DNA from: Holophagales bacterium
Lineage (GTDB): Bacteria > Acidobacteriota > Thermoanaerobaculia > UBA5066
Assembly (NCBI GenBank): GCA_016719485.1
Contig: JADJZB010000029.1
Coordinates: 248,001-312,000, forward strand
DNA length: 64,000 nucleotides
Reading direction: 5' to 3'
Under the pieces are notes generated by a model that saw only the letters and a program-made list of their open reading frames with translations, was not told the DNA's origin and did no database searches. The position numbers were made by a program, and so were the translations under genes. Shown piece after piece: positions 1 through 9,357 of the stretch; the stretch's first letter is position 1, and every line of letters starts with the position of its first letter.

Positions 1-224
1 CTCTCGCGGCGCCGCACGTCGTCGAGGTCCGGGATCGGGGAGTGCGGATGGCCGGGCGGCACCCAGAGCCTGCGCATCGTCTCGCGCGCCTGGGCCAGGT
101 CGTCGCGTTGCCCCTTCACCGTCTGGCGAAGCTCCTCGCGCTCGCCCTCGAGGGCCAGGATGTAGCGGTGGATGTCCTTGAGAACCGGGAGCTGCCGCCC
201 CACCTTCTTCAGGAAGCGGATCAA
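1..224 (-). CDS. Partial protein, possibly N-terminus of a class I SAM-dependent methyltransferase
   Basis: The reading frame runs off the left edge, so only about the first 74 residues are visible. I chose a TTG start at 224-222 because AAGGAGG lies five bases upstream. The N-terminus is basic and helical with a short heptad-like, Gln/Glu-rich stretch, then ends in a Trp-Val-Pro-Pro-Gly-His segment followed by HSPIPDLDDV. A 'PPGH..SPIP' segment before the catalytic domain is something I associate with a family of bacterial class I methyltransferases, but the SAM-binding region is outside the window, so the function is inference. It is transcribed away from the T6SS locus and probably does not belong to it. 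Confidence 0.55.
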   Translation of the reverse strand, partial: MIRFLKKVGRQLPVLKDIHRYILALEGEREELRQTVKGQRDDLAQARETMRRLWVPPGHPHSPIPDLDDVRRRE

Positions 225-308
225 CGGAACCTCCTTGTTGCGGGACCTCCAGTCTATCTCCTCCCCGCCTATACTCGAGGACACGAATCGTCGAGGAGGT
301 CTCCCCCG
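225..308. promoter_or_regulatory. Divergent promoter region between the partial gene and the tssBC-like fusion
   Basis: A TATACT hexamer at 270-275 is suitably placed as a -10 box for the plus-strand fusion gene. A TAGACT hexamer read on the minus strand (251-256) could serve the left gene. Both genes have strong Shine-Dalgarno sequences (GAGGAGGT before 309; AAGGAGG before 224). No convincing -35 elements were seen. Confidence 0.4.
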
Positions 309-1658
309 ATGGCGAAGCCGTTTTCATTCGGTGCGATCGACGTCCGTCTCGAGGCCGAGTCCGAGCCCCGCCCTGCACGGGCCGAGGACGACGCCCCTTT
401 TCGCATCCTCGTAGCCGCCGACTTCTCCGGCCGGGCCGCCCGCGGCCTCGTCGAGACGGGCGCGCCGGTCGGCGAAAGAAAGGCGATCCGCGTCGACCTC
501 GACTCGCTCGACGCCACCATCGCACGCCTCGAGCCGCAGGTCCGCCTCGGCGACGGCGACGTGTTCCGATTCCGCGAGCTGGACGACTTCCTCCCCGATA
601 CGCTCTTCGCGCGGATCGCGCGATTCGGCGCGCTGAAGGAAGCCTCCGACGCGGACGCGAAACGCCGGGCCACGAGCCGTCCCGCGGCCGGGCTCCTCGA
701 CCGGATCCTGGACGGGACGGCCCGGGAGGAGGCTCCGGTCGCCGCCGCCGGCCCGGACAGGCCGACGGAGCTGATGCGGGCCATCCTCGGAAGCAGCGCA
801 TTCCGGGCTCTCGAAGCCGCCTGGCGTGGCGTCGACTTCCTCCTTCGGCGCCTGGACGTCGACGGCCCCCTGACGCTCCACCTCGTCGACATCTCGCCGG
901 GGGAGCTTCGGTCCGACCTCCTCGCGGGCGACGACCTCGGCAAATCGGGTCTCCACCGGCTTCTCGTCGACAAGACCGTTGGAACGCCCGGGGCGCACCC
1001 GTGGGCCGCCTTCGTCGTTCTCGGCGCGTTCGGCGCCTCGAAGGAGGACGCCGAAGCTCTGGGACGTCTCGCGAAGATCGCCTCCAAGGCAGGGACGGCC
1101 GTTCTCGCCGGCGCCGAGCCGGGGCTCGTCGGCTGCGCGTCGCTCGCCGCGACGCCGGACCCGCACGACTGGTCCGCACCCGAAGGCGAGGGGGCCGAGG
1201 CGTGGGCCGCGCTCCGACGCCTTCCCGAGGCGCGGTACGTCGGCCTCGCGCTGCCACGCCTCCTCCTCCGCCTTCCGTACGGCAAGGAGACGAACGCCGT
1301 CGAGGCGTTCGAGTTCGAGGAGCTCTCCTCGCCGCCGGTGCACGAGGAGTACCTCTGGGGTAGCCCGGCCCTGGCCCTCGCCCTTCTCCTCGGAGAGGCG
1401 TTCCTGGAGGACGGCTGGAGCCTCCGGCCTGGCTCGGCGCAGGACATTCCGGGCCTCCCGTTCGCGCTCGTCACCCAGGACGGCGAGAAGCACGCCGTCC
1501 CCTGCGCGGAGACCCTCTTCACCGTCCGCGCCATGGAGGCCGTGACGGCGAAGGGTCTGATGCCCCTCCTCACGCTGAAGGGGACCGACACGGTGCGCCT
1601 CGCGACGTTCCAGTCGATCGCCGAGCCCTACGCCGCGCTGGCCGGGCGCTGGGGCTGA
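309..1658 (+). CDS. TssB-TssC fusion-like T6SS sheath paralogue
   Basis: 449 residues. Residues 30-115 resemble TssB: FRILVAADFSG matches the PFVVGVLGDFSG segment of the TssB encoded at 9350-9886, and FRELDDFLPDTLF matches its FKALDDFEPDKIV. Residues 154-449 resemble TssC: SSAFRALEAAWRGVDFLLRR, then RLPYGKET, EEYLWGS and a final GLMPLLTLKGTD segment, all parallel to TssC at 7864-9357. The fusion lacks the C-terminal part of TssB and roughly the last 120 residues of TssC. It is therefore much shorter than TssB plus TssC (675 residues) and is unlikely to build a normal sheath alone. The ATG at 309 has GAGGAGGT upstream. It faces the end of tssH with a hairpin between them. A structural adaptor, cap or sheath regulator are all possible; the role is unknown. 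Confidence 0.75.
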   Translation: MAKPFSFGAIDVRLEAESEPRPARAEDDAPFRILVAADFSGRAARGLVETGAPVGERKAIRVDLDSLDATIARLEPQVRLGDGDVFRFRELDDFLPDTLFARIARFGALKEASDADAKRRATSRPAAGLLDRILDGTAREEAPVAAAGPDRPTELMRAILGSSAFRALEAAWRGVDFLLRRLDVDGPLTLHLVDISPGELRSDLLAGDDLGKSGLHRLLVDKTVGTPGAHPWAAFVVLGAFGASKEDAEALGRLAKIASKAGTAVLAGAEPGLVGCASLAATPDPHDWSAPEGEGAEAWAALRRLPEARYVGLALPRLLLRLPYGKETNAVEAFEFEELSSPPVHEEYLWGSPALALALLLGEAFLEDGWSLRPGSAQDIPGLPFALVTQDGEKHAVPCAETLFTVRAMEAVTAKGLMPLLTLKGTDTVRLATFQSIAEPYAALAGRWG

Positions 1659-1705
1659 TTCCCCGGGCAAAGACCGCACTCGTACGCGAGCCGGGAGCGC
1701 AGGAA

Positions 1706-1735
1706 GGGCCGGGCTCCCCTCGGGGAGCCCGGCCC
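1706..1735. terminator. Bidirectional hairpin between convergent genes
   Basis: A perfect 14-bp GC-rich stem (arms 1706-1719 and 1722-1735) with a 2-base centre lies between the convergent ends of the sheath-fusion gene and tssH. There is no clear T tract, as in the other hairpins of this window. Confidence 0.65.
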
Positions 1736-1761
1736 TGGATCTTCAGGCGAACTCTCGGGCG

Positions 1762-4413
1762 TCAGGAGATGTCGTAGGCGAACTTGCCCTCGTCGCCGAC
1801 GCGGACGTGGACCTTCGAGATCGTCCCTCCCTCGGCCATCCGGGAGAGGAACTCGCCGGAGAGGTCGGGAAGGACGGTCTTCGTGAGGATCGAGTCGACG
1901 TTGCGTGCGCCGCTCTCGACCTCCTTGCACCGGCTGCCGATCTCGTTGATGACGGCCTCGTCGTAGCTGAAGGTCGCGCCGTGGTTCTCCATGAGGCGCT
2001 TGCCGACCCGGCCGAGCTGGAGTCGGATGATGAGCTTCATGACGGCTTCCGAGATCGGGTAGTACGGGACGATCGACATGCGCCCCAGGAAGGCCGGCTT
2101 GAAGACCTTGTCGAGCCCCGGCTTGATCGTCTCGACGATCTTCTGGGGTGTCGGGGCGGTCTCGGGGTCGGCGCACATCTTCATCATCTGGTCCGACTCG
2201 GCATTCGTCGTCAGGAGGATGACGCAGTTCTTGAAGTCGATCTCGCGCCCCTCGCCGTCCTCCATCTGCCCCTTGTCGAAGACCTGGTAGAAAAGCTCGA
2301 GGACGTCGGGGTGCGCCTTCTCGACCTCGTCGAGGAGGACGACGGAGTAGGGCTTGCGCCGCACGGCCTCGGTGAGGACGCCGCCTTCGCCGTAGCCGAC
2401 GTAGCCCGGAGGGGAACCCTTCAGCGACGACACGGTGTGGGCTTCCTGGAACTCGGACATGTTGATCGTGACCATGTTCCGCTCGCCACCGTAGAGGGTC
2501 TCGGCGAGGGCGATGGCCGTCTCCGTCTTGCCGACGCCGGACGTCCCGACGAGCATGAAGACGGCGATCGGCTTGCGCGGGTCGGTGAGACCGGCGCGGG
2601 AGGTCTGGATCTTCTGCGCGATCGCGGCGAGGGCGTGGTCCTGGCCGACGACCCGCTCGCCGAGGAGCTGGGCGAGGTTCCTCACGGTCTCGATCTCGTC
2701 GGCCTGCATCCGGCCGACGGGGATTCCGGTCCAGCCCGCGATGATCTCCGCCACGGCCTGCGCGTTGACGTGCGGCTGCATCATCGGGGTGTCGCCCTGG
2801 ATGGCCACGAGCTCGGCGTTGAGGCAGGCCATCTCGGCCCGGAGAATCTCGAAGTCGGGGTTCGCCTCTCCTCCGGCCGCGGCCTCGAGCTTGCCCCGCA
2901 CTTCCTTGATCCGGTTGACGGTCTCGATCTCCTTCTTGCACTGTTCGTCGAGGACGGCGAGTCGCGCTTCGGTCTCGGCCTTGGCGGCCTTCGATTTCTC
3001 GATCCGCTCGGAGTGGTTCGCGCCCACGGCCGTCTCGCGCTCGAGAGCCTCGATCTCGGCCGTCAGCTGGTCGATCCGGCGCCGGCAGTCCTCGATCGGG
3101 GCGGGCGTCGCCGCCTGGCTGATGTTGACCTTCGCGCACGCCGTGTCGAGGACGGAGACGCACTTGTCCGGAAGCTGGCGGCCCGAGATGTAGCGGTGAG
3201 AGAGCTTGACCGACGACTCGACCGCCTCGTCGAGGATGCGCAGGCCGCCGTGGTGCTTCTCGAGGTTCTTCGCCAGCGCCCGCATCATGACGATGGCGAC
3301 CTCTTCGGTCGGCTCCTCGACCTTGACGACCTGGAAGCGGCGGGCGAGGGCGGCGTCCTTCTCGAAGTACTTCTTGTACTCGGCCCAGGTCGTCGCGGCG
3401 ATCGTCCGCAGCTCGCCGCGCGCGAGCGCCGGCTTGAGGAGGTTCGCGGCGTCGTTCTGCCCCGCCGAGCCGCCGGCGCCGATCATCGTGTGCGCCTCGT
3501 CGATGAAGATGATGATCGGCGGCTGGGCGGCCTTGACCTCGTCGATGACCTGCTTGAGCCGGTTCTCGAACTCGCCCTTGATGCCGGCGCCGGCCTGGAG
3601 GAGGCCGAGGTCGAGCGTCCGGACGACGACGTTCTTCAGAGGCCCCGGCACGTCGCCCTGGACGATCCGCTGGGCGAAGCCTTCGACGACGGCCGTCTTG
3701 CCGACGCCGGCCTCGCCGGTGAGGATCGGGTTGTTCTGCCGGCGGCGGGTCAGGATGTCGATGACCTGCCGGATCTCGAAGTCGCGCCCGAGGATCGGGT
3801 CGATCTTCCCCGCGCGGGCCTTGGCCGTGAGGTCTTCCGTGTAGAGGTCGAGCGCTTTCGTCTTTCCCGGAACGCCCATCGCGACGTCGGGACCGCCGGC
3901 GGCCCCGGGGGCGGACGCGAGGGCCTGGGCCTCGCGATCCTCCGCGGAACCCTTGACGACGTCGGCGAACGTCTTCGTCAGCTGCTCCACGGAGATGCCG
4001 GCGAGATCCTTCGAGATCTCGCGCGTCAGGCGGGAGAGGTCGTCGTCGGTGAGGAGGACGAGGAGGAGATGCCCCGACCGCACCCTGGACGCGCCGTACT
4101 CGATGGAGGCGACGACCCACGCCTTCTCGATGAGGCGCGGGAGCCGCGGCGAGAGGGCGGGCGTCCGCGCGTTGCCCGTCTTCAGCCGGTCGAGGGCGCG
4201 CGTCACGTCCTTGGCGAAGCGGGACGCGTCGATCTCGAAGCGTCGCAGGATCTTCAGGAAGTCCGTGTCGGGCGCCTCGAGGATCTTCAGGAGGACGTGC
4301 TCGACCTCGACGTCGTAGTTCGTCCGGGACAGGCAGAGCCCGGCTGCTCCCTCGAGCGCCTGGCGGCAGGTGTCGTTGAGTCGACCGATCAGGGACTTCA
4401 GGTTCACGCTCAT
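1762..4413 (-). CDS. tssH: TssH/ClpV, T6SS sheath-disassembling AAA+ ATPase
   Basis: 883 residues. ClpV unfolds and recycles contracted TssBC sheath in the cytoplasm. The order is a Clp-N domain (about 1-150), AAA+ module 1 with Walker A GEAGVGKT (233-240) and Walker B IIIFIDEAH, a middle coiled-coil region, then AAA+ module 2 with Walker A GTSGVGKT and VVLLDEVEKAH. The length is typical for ClpV. I chose the ATG at 4413, preceded by GAGAGGAC; an upstream in-frame start adds 11 unconvincing residues. It is the last gene of the tssA-B-C-E-F-G-H block, 29 bases after tssG. The nearby presence of tagJ fits systems in which TagJ helps couple ClpV to the sheath. Confidence 0.95.
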   Translation of the reverse strand: MSVNLKSLIGRLNDTCRQALEGAAGLCLSRTNYDVEVEHVLLKILEAPDTDFLKILRRFEIDASRFAKDVTRALDRLKTGNARTPALSPRLPRLIEKAWVVASIEYGASRVRSGHLLLVLLTDDDLSRLTREISKDLAGISVEQLTKTFADVVKGSAEDREAQALASAPGAAGGPDVAMGVPGKTKALDLYTEDLTAKARAGKIDPILGRDFEIRQVIDILTRRRQNNPILTGEAGVGKTAVVEGFAQRIVQGDVPGPLKNVVVRTLDLGLLQAGAGIKGEFENRLKQVIDEVKAAQPPIIIFIDEAHTMIGAGGSAGQNDAANLLKPALARGELRTIAATTWAEYKKYFEKDAALARRFQVVKVEEPTEEVAIVMMRALAKNLEKHHGGLRILDEAVESSVKLSHRYISGRQLPDKCVSVLDTACAKVNISQAATPAPIEDCRRRIDQLTAEIEALERETAVGANHSERIEKSKAAKAETEARLAVLDEQCKKEIETVNRIKEVRGKLEAAAGGEANPDFEILRAEMACLNAELVAIQGDTPMMQPHVNAQAVAEIIAGWTGIPVGRMQADEIETVRNLAQLLGERVVGQDHALAAIAQKIQTSRAGLTDPRKPIAVFMLVGTSGVGKTETAIALAETLYGGERNMVTINMSEFQEAHTVSSLKGSPPGYVGYGEGGVLTEAVRRKPYSVVLLDEVEKAHPDVLELFYQVFDKGQMEDGEGREIDFKNCVILLTTNAESDQMMKMCADPETAPTPQKIVETIKPGLDKVFKPAFLGRMSIVPYYPISEAVMKLIIRLQLGRVGKRLMENHGATFSYDEAVINEIGSRCKEVESGARNVDSILTKTVLPDLSGEFLSRMAEGGTISKVHVRVGDEGKFAYDIS

Positions 4414-4442
4414 CTTGTCGTCCTCTCGCGCGCCGGATTTCC

Positions 4443-5438
4443 TCAATTATCGACCGGAAGGATGACCTCGTCGGCATCCTTCCGGGGCGTTTCGCTTGTG
4501 ATCCACGTCGTCCACCCGAGCATTGGGGGGAGGGCGGACTTCGAGTCGAGGGAGCAGGGGGGGACGTCCTCCTTCCGGAGGACGAGCTGGACGTCGTAGT
4601 CGAACTCCAGCCCCGCGAGGAACCTCACGAGGTCGTTGAGGGGCTTCCACGCGGGCCCGACCGGAAGGAACGAAACGAACCGGGAGAGGGTGAGCGGGCC
4701 CAGCCTCACCCGGAACTTCGACTGCGAAACGAACACGGTCGCGCCCGCGACGACGGTCCGGCCGAGCTGGGAATTGGCCTGCCCGATTCTCGTGACGTTC
4801 TCCGCCTCCAGCGGGAACCACTGCCCCTGGAACTGGACGATTCCGGCCGGGGAGTCGAAGTAGTCGCGGACGACCGAGGCGATCGCCTCGGCCGAGTGCG
4901 GCTTCTGCGCGATGTGCCCGGCGTAGAGGAGGAGCGCCTGGTCCTTCACGGCCATGCGGCCGCGCAGACCCGGCGTCCCCATGCCGATCAGGTCGAAGCC
5001 GTACTCCGTGAAGGAGTCCTCGCCGGTCCTTTCGTAGGCGACCGGGAACCGGTACTTCTCCCACGCGCGGTAGAAGAGCGACGCGAAGCGATGGTTGAAG
5101 ATGTCGAGAAAGGCCCAGAGCGCCGTGTCCTTGTAGGAGTTCCGCTCGCGGACCAGCTCCGTGTACGGGTGGGGCAGGACTCCCAGCGGCCCCGTGAGGC
5201 CGATGAAATTGACCGTCATCTCGGGCGGCCGATCCTCCTGTCCGGGGGGCGGCGCCTTCAGGTCGACGATCTCGCTCGGGGGGAACGTGAGCGACGGATG
5301 GGACCGGAACCGGACCACCTCGTCCGCCGGCCTCACGGACCGTCCGACCCCGTCCTTGGCGGGCGAGATCCGCTCCAGCAGCCGCACCGCCTGGAAGAAG
5401 GCGAAACGGTACGGCTCGGAGTAGAGGAGGTCCTTCAT
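4443..5438 (-). CDS. tssG: TssG, T6SS baseplate subunit
   Basis: 331 residues, the usual size for TssG (ImpH/VasB). The N-terminus 'YRFAFFQAVRLLER' and the following 'VRFRSHPSLTFPPSEI' and 'MTVNFIGLTGPLGVLP' segments are the recognisable family signature. With TssF, TssE and TssK it forms the wedge of the T6SS baseplate. It starts 7 bases after tssF and is followed by tssH, consistent with one operon. No truncation or frameshift is visible. Confidence 0.93.
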   Translation of the reverse strand: MKDLLYSEPYRFAFFQAVRLLERISPAKDGVGRSVRPADEVVRFRSHPSLTFPPSEIVDLKAPPPGQEDRPPEMTVNFIGLTGPLGVLPHPYTELVRERNSYKDTALWAFLDIFNHRFASLFYRAWEKYRFPVAYERTGEDSFTEYGFDLIGMGTPGLRGRMAVKDQALLLYAGHIAQKPHSAEAIASVVRDYFDSPAGIVQFQGQWFPLEAENVTRIGQANSQLGRTVVAGATVFVSQSKFRVRLGPLTLSRFVSFLPVGPAWKPLNDLVRFLAGLEFDYDVQLVLRKEDVPPCSLDSKSALPPMLGWTTWITSETPRKDADEVILPVDN

Positions 5439-5445
5439 GTCGCCA

Positions 5446-7302
5446 TCAGAGGACGATCTGCTCCCCGGCGCGCGGCGCCCACCGGCGGATGACGCCCTCG
5501 CGCTGGCGGCTCGTCAGGACGAGCTGGCTGAAGGAGTTCACGGACGAGTAGAGCCCGAGGAAGCGTTCGAGGACCTGCGCGAAGAGAAACGCCCCCGTGC
5601 CGACGAACTGGTTCTCGTCGAGCTCGACCGTCACCTCGATGCCGCGGACGAAGCTCGGCTGCAGGACGCCGATCGACCGCAGGACCCGGCGGGAGCCGAC
5701 CTTCGTGATCCCCGCGATCTGCTGGCGCGTGACGGAGGAGTCGGCGAAGTCGTAGAGGCGGAGGATCTCCTGGAGTGCTTCCGGACCCTGGCCACCCTCC
5801 CGTTCCACGAGGGAGAGGAGGTTGAGCGAGAGGTGGGAGAGGAGCCGCCACTGCAGGCCCCGGCGGAGCGGGGGCCTCACGGTGGGCGTCGGGCGCTTCA
5901 GGCAGCGGATGCCCGAGAAGACGCCCGCCCCCTCGAGCTGGAAGTCCGCTTCGCTTCCCTCGAACGGAAGACGCGAGGGAAGGTCGCGATTCGTGCAGAG
6001 GATCTCGACCGAGAGAGTGTCCGCCTCGGGCTGCGCGGGGTCGAACCCGAGATCGACGAGCGAGAGGTAGGCGTCGGTCCCGTCGTCGTCCCGTCGCGCC
6101 GACGGACGGCGGCTCATGTACCAGAACGCCGGCGCCTGCCCCTTCTCGAAGCCGTGGCGGTACGAGTAGAAGGGCTCGTAGGTCGTGACCTTGTCGCTCC
6201 CCCGCGCAATGCTCGTGACGCCCTCGACGGCGTAGACCTCCGTCACGTCCTGCCGCCTCACGTCCGGGATGACCCGGTACTCGGGCTGCAGGTTGGTCAG
6301 GCGGATCGGCTCGGCGATCTGCCGGAAGATGTTCGCGACCGGGGTGCAGTTCAGCCGGAAGGTCTGGGCCGAGACGTTCCGCTCGAGCGGGAAGTCGCGG
6401 TTGAAGTAGAGGAGGATCTCGAGGACGTCGTCGAAATCGTCCCGGGCCGCCTGCTCGAGCCCCTTCACGTCGAAGAAGAAGAACTTCTCCGGGAAGGCGA
6501 AGTACTCGGCGAGGAGGCGGTAGCCCATGAAGGAGCGGTCGGTGTAGGGGAGAAGCCCCTCGTCCCGCTCGAAGCCCACGCCGGCGACGACGGACTTCGG
6601 GAGCCTCACGGGCGACGGGACGTCCCGCGGGCCACCGGGCCTCAGCTCGACGGCGACGAGGTGGTTGTGGAGCAGCTCGTGGAGGGCGTAGACGACCTTT
6701 CCCTCGCCCTGAAGATAGAAGCGGAGCGACTCGAGCGGCTTCTCCTCCGACTCCGAGATCTTCTCCCTCAGCTCGCGGAGCGGGACGCCTCCGAACGTCT
6801 TCAGCTCGAGCCGCAGGACCATCCGCACCCCCTCTTCCGGGCCGACGCCCGGCACCGGGAGCTCGAAACGCGCCTGGCGGACTTCGAGTGGCCAGAGGTG
6901 CACCGGGTAGGCCGTTCGGAAGCGGCACGCCGTCCCCGACACGGAGCGGGAGTAGAGCATCGACCCGCGGGGAATCCTCTGGCCGGACTGGAGGCTGACC
7001 TGCGACGGGTCCAGGACGAACTGGACGACCGTCATCGAAGGGATCGGGGCGAGGAGGTGCGGGTAGAGGACGTTGAGGAGCGACTCGGTGATCTCGGGGA
7101 ACTCGTCGTCGACCTTGAGGTGCACGCGGGAGGCGAGGAACGCAAAGGCCTCGATGAGCCGCTCGACGTGGGGGTCCTCGCAGGTGTCGGGCTCCAGCAG
7201 GAGGCGCCCGGCGATCTTCGGGTACTTCTCCGCGAACTCGGCCCCCATCTGCCGGAAGAAGGAGAGCTCGCGTTCGTAGTATCCCAGGAGCTCGTCGCGC
7301 AT
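5446..7302 (-). CDS. tssF: TssF, T6SS baseplate subunit
   Basis: 618 residues, typical of TssF (ImpG/VasA). I chose the ATG at 7302 because it gives the conserved N-terminus 'MRDELLGYYERELSFFR', and it overlaps the tssE stop by the ATGA arrangement; the open frame upstream is a shadow inside tssE. Family segments seen include 'EPDTCEDPHVERLIEAFAF' near the N-terminus and 'YFNRDFPLERNVSAQTF' in the middle. It pairs with TssG in the baseplate wedge and is probably translationally coupled to tssE. Confidence 0.94.
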   Translation of the reverse strand: MRDELLGYYERELSFFRQMGAEFAEKYPKIAGRLLLEPDTCEDPHVERLIEAFAFLASRVHLKVDDEFPEITESLLNVLYPHLLAPIPSMTVVQFVLDPSQVSLQSGQRIPRGSMLYSRSVSGTACRFRTAYPVHLWPLEVRQARFELPVPGVGPEEGVRMVLRLELKTFGGVPLRELREKISESEEKPLESLRFYLQGEGKVVYALHELLHNHLVAVELRPGGPRDVPSPVRLPKSVVAGVGFERDEGLLPYTDRSFMGYRLLAEYFAFPEKFFFFDVKGLEQAARDDFDDVLEILLYFNRDFPLERNVSAQTFRLNCTPVANIFRQIAEPIRLTNLQPEYRVIPDVRRQDVTEVYAVEGVTSIARGSDKVTTYEPFYSYRHGFEKGQAPAFWYMSRRPSARRDDDGTDAYLSLVDLGFDPAQPEADTLSVEILCTNRDLPSRLPFEGSEADFQLEGAGVFSGIRCLKRPTPTVRPPLRRGLQWRLLSHLSLNLLSLVEREGGQGPEALQEILRLYDFADSSVTRQQIAGITKVGSRRVLRSIGVLQPSFVRGIEVTVELDENQFVGTGAFLFAQVLERFLGLYSSVNSFSQLVLTSRQREGVIRRWAPRAGEQIVL

Positions 7303-7784
7303 CACTCCCCCTTCACGCGGAACTCGCCGCTCCCGATCTGGAGCAGGGTGTCGAACGAGACCGGCTCGGGTGCCGGGTCGACCTTGAGCCGGCCGTCGAT
7401 CCGGAACTTCAGCGCCAGGCTCGGCCCCGGCTCGGGATCGACCGTAACGGTGACGCCCTCGAGGCGCGGCTCGAAGGCCTCGATCGCTTCCTCCACGGCA
7501 CGGCGGAGGCGCAGGCGATCGGCGCCGCTCCGGCCCGAGAACGTGGAGATGTCCGGGAGGCCGTAGGCGGCGATCGAGGACTGGACCTCCTTCAGCTCGG
7601 GGGGGATGCCCAGCGTCTGGCGCGTGTTGAGGAGCCACTCCATGTCCCTCCGCACCGACTGCTTGAGGATCCGGAGGTTCTTCGCGCGCGAGGCGGCCGC
7701 CTCGCGGGAATACTCGGGCTCGTAGTCGATCAGCCGGTCGAGGACCGACGGGCGGACACGGATCTCGTTGTCGAACCGCGACAT
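7302..7784 (-). CDS. tssE: TssE, gp25-like T6SS baseplate protein
   Basis: 160 residues, in the normal range for the GPW/gp25 lysozyme-like family. It has 'VLDRLIDYEP' at the N-terminus, 'LNTRQTLGIPPEL', 'YGLPDIS' and the C-terminal 'RLRRAVEEAIEAFEPRL' segment of TssE. It nucleates the sheath on the baseplate. A strong hairpin separates it from tssC, whereas it overlaps tssF by 4 bases, so it likely marks the start of the lower-expression baseplate part of the operon. Confidence 0.93.
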   Translation of the reverse strand: MSRFDNEIRVRPSVLDRLIDYEPEYSREAAASRAKNLRILKQSVRRDMEWLLNTRQTLGIPPELKEVQSSIAAYGLPDISTFSGRSGADRLRLRRAVEEAIEAFEPRLEGVTVTVDPEPGPSLALKFRIDGRLKVDPAPEPVSFDTLLQIGSGEFRVKGE

Positions 7785-7825
7785 CTCGGGCGGGCTCCTC
7801 GGGCGGACCGGAAACGGTGGAGGAT

Positions 7826-7856
7826 CGGCCGGGCGGCTCCCAGAGCCGCCCGGCCG
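7826..7856 (-). terminator. Intra-operon hairpin between tssC and tssE
   Basis: A 14-bp perfect stem (7826-7839 with 7843-7856) and a 3-base loop lie just after the tssC stop codon. As the genes downstream belong to the same system, partial termination or 3'-end stabilisation of a tssBC message is more likely than full termination. Confidence 0.5.
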
Positions 7857-7863
7857 CGTGAAG

Positions 7864-9357
7864 CTACTTTCGGGCCGAGGACGGCAGGTCGGCCACGAGG
7901 CGCAGCGAGACCTGCAGCTCGTCGAGCTGGAAGTGAGGCCTCAGGAACGCGACGGCGCGGTAGGCGCCGGGCTTCCCCGGGATCTCGGCGACCTCGATCT
8001 TCGCCTCGCGCAGGGGGTACTGCGCCCTCGTCGCCTGGGACGCCGTGTCGTCGGTGGTGATGTATCCGGCGATCCACTGGTTGAGGAAGTACTCGCAGTC
8101 CTTGCGCGTCATGAAGCTGCCGACCTTGTCGCGCATCATCGCCTTCAGGTAGTGCGCGAAACGCGAGACGGCGAAGATGTGCGGCAGCATCGTCGAGAGA
8201 CGCGCGTTCGCGTTCGCCGAGTCGAGGTCGTACTTCTTCGCCTTCTGGCACGACTGGCCGCCGAAGAAGGCCGCGTAGTCGGTGTTCTTGCAGTGGACGA
8301 GCGGCAGGAAGCCGAGGTCGGAGAGCTCCTTCTCGCGCCGGTCGGTGATGGCGATCTCCGTCGGGCACTTCAGGGCGACGTCCCCTTCGTCGGTCTGGAA
8401 CGTGTGGACCGGAAGCCCCTGGACGAGGCCGCCGCCCTCCACGCCGCGGATCGCGACGCACCAGCCGTACATCGCGAACGCCTCGGTGAGGCGGGTCCCG
8501 AAGGAATAGGCCGCGTTCCCCCAGAGGTACTTGTTGTGGTCCTTCCCGTCGACGTCCTCCTCGAAGTTGAACGTCTCGGTCGGAACGGTCTCCTTGCCGT
8601 ACGGCAGGCGCATCAGGGTCCGCGGCATCGCGAGGCCGACGTAGCGCGAGTCCTCCGAGTCGCGGAAGGAGCGCCACTTGGCGTACTCGGTCCGGTCGAA
8701 GATCTTCGCGAGGTCGCGAACCTCTGTCATTTCCTGGAAGCTCTCCCACCCGAAGAGCTGCGGCGCAGGGGCCGCGATGAACGGGGCGTTCGCCGCCGCG
8801 GCGACCTGGGCCATCTTCTCGAGGAGGAGCTGGTCCTGCGGGTGGTTCGAGAAGTAGTAGTCGCCGATGAGGGCGCCGAACGGCTGGCCGCCGAACGTCC
8901 CGTACTCCTCCTCGTAGACCTTCTTGAAGACCGCCGACTGGTCGAACTCCGCCGCCCTTTCGAGGTCCTTCAGAAGGTCCTTCTTCGAGACGTTCAGGAC
9001 CCGGATCTTGAGCATGACGCCCGTTTCGCTCTCGTAGACGAGATGATGGAGGCCGCGCCACGACGCCTCGAGCCGCTGGTAGGGCTCTGCGTGCATGATC
9101 TCGTTCAGCTGGGCCGACAGCAGGCGGTCGATCTCGGCGATGCGCGCCTGCAGGGAGGTCTCCAGGTTGCGCGACAGGACCATCTGGCCCTGCATCGCCT
9201 GCTGGACGAATTCGGCGATCATGTCCCGAGCGCCCTGCGCCTGGCTCTCGTGCTGGACGAGCCGGCCCTCCTCGAGGATCTTGCTGAGGAGGTCGCCCTC
9301 GCCGGCCTGCTCTCGGACGATCGATTCGGCCTTGCCGCGTTCGGGGGCGTTACTCAC
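7864..9357 (-). CDS. tssC: TssC, T6SS contractile sheath large subunit
   Basis: 497 residues, the usual TssC (ImpC/VipB) length. Clear family segments are 'YQRLEASWRGLHHLV', 'RLPYGKET', 'FNFEEDVDGKDHNKYLWGN', 'AFAMYGWCVAIRG' and 'GFLPLVHCKNTDYAAFFG', with an intact C-terminal region that ends after 'FQLDELQVSLRLVADL'. It polymerises with TssB into the cytoplasmic contractile sheath. Its start overlaps the tssB stop by 8 bases, so the two are translationally coupled. This copy is complete, unlike the shorter fusion paralogue at the left end of the locus. Confidence 0.97.
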   Translation of the reverse strand: MSNAPERGKAESIVREQAGEGDLLSKILEEGRLVQHESQAQGARDMIAEFVQQAMQGQMVLSRNLETSLQARIAEIDRLLSAQLNEIMHAEPYQRLEASWRGLHHLVYESETGVMLKIRVLNVSKKDLLKDLERAAEFDQSAVFKKVYEEEYGTFGGQPFGALIGDYYFSNHPQDQLLLEKMAQVAAAANAPFIAAPAPQLFGWESFQEMTEVRDLAKIFDRTEYAKWRSFRDSEDSRYVGLAMPRTLMRLPYGKETVPTETFNFEEDVDGKDHNKYLWGNAAYSFGTRLTEAFAMYGWCVAIRGVEGGGLVQGLPVHTFQTDEGDVALKCPTEIAITDRREKELSDLGFLPLVHCKNTDYAAFFGGQSCQKAKKYDLDSANANARLSTMLPHIFAVSRFAHYLKAMMRDKVGSFMTRKDCEYFLNQWIAGYITTDDTASQATRAQYPLREAKIEVAEIPGKPGAYRAVAFLRPHFQLDELQVSLRLVADLPSSARK

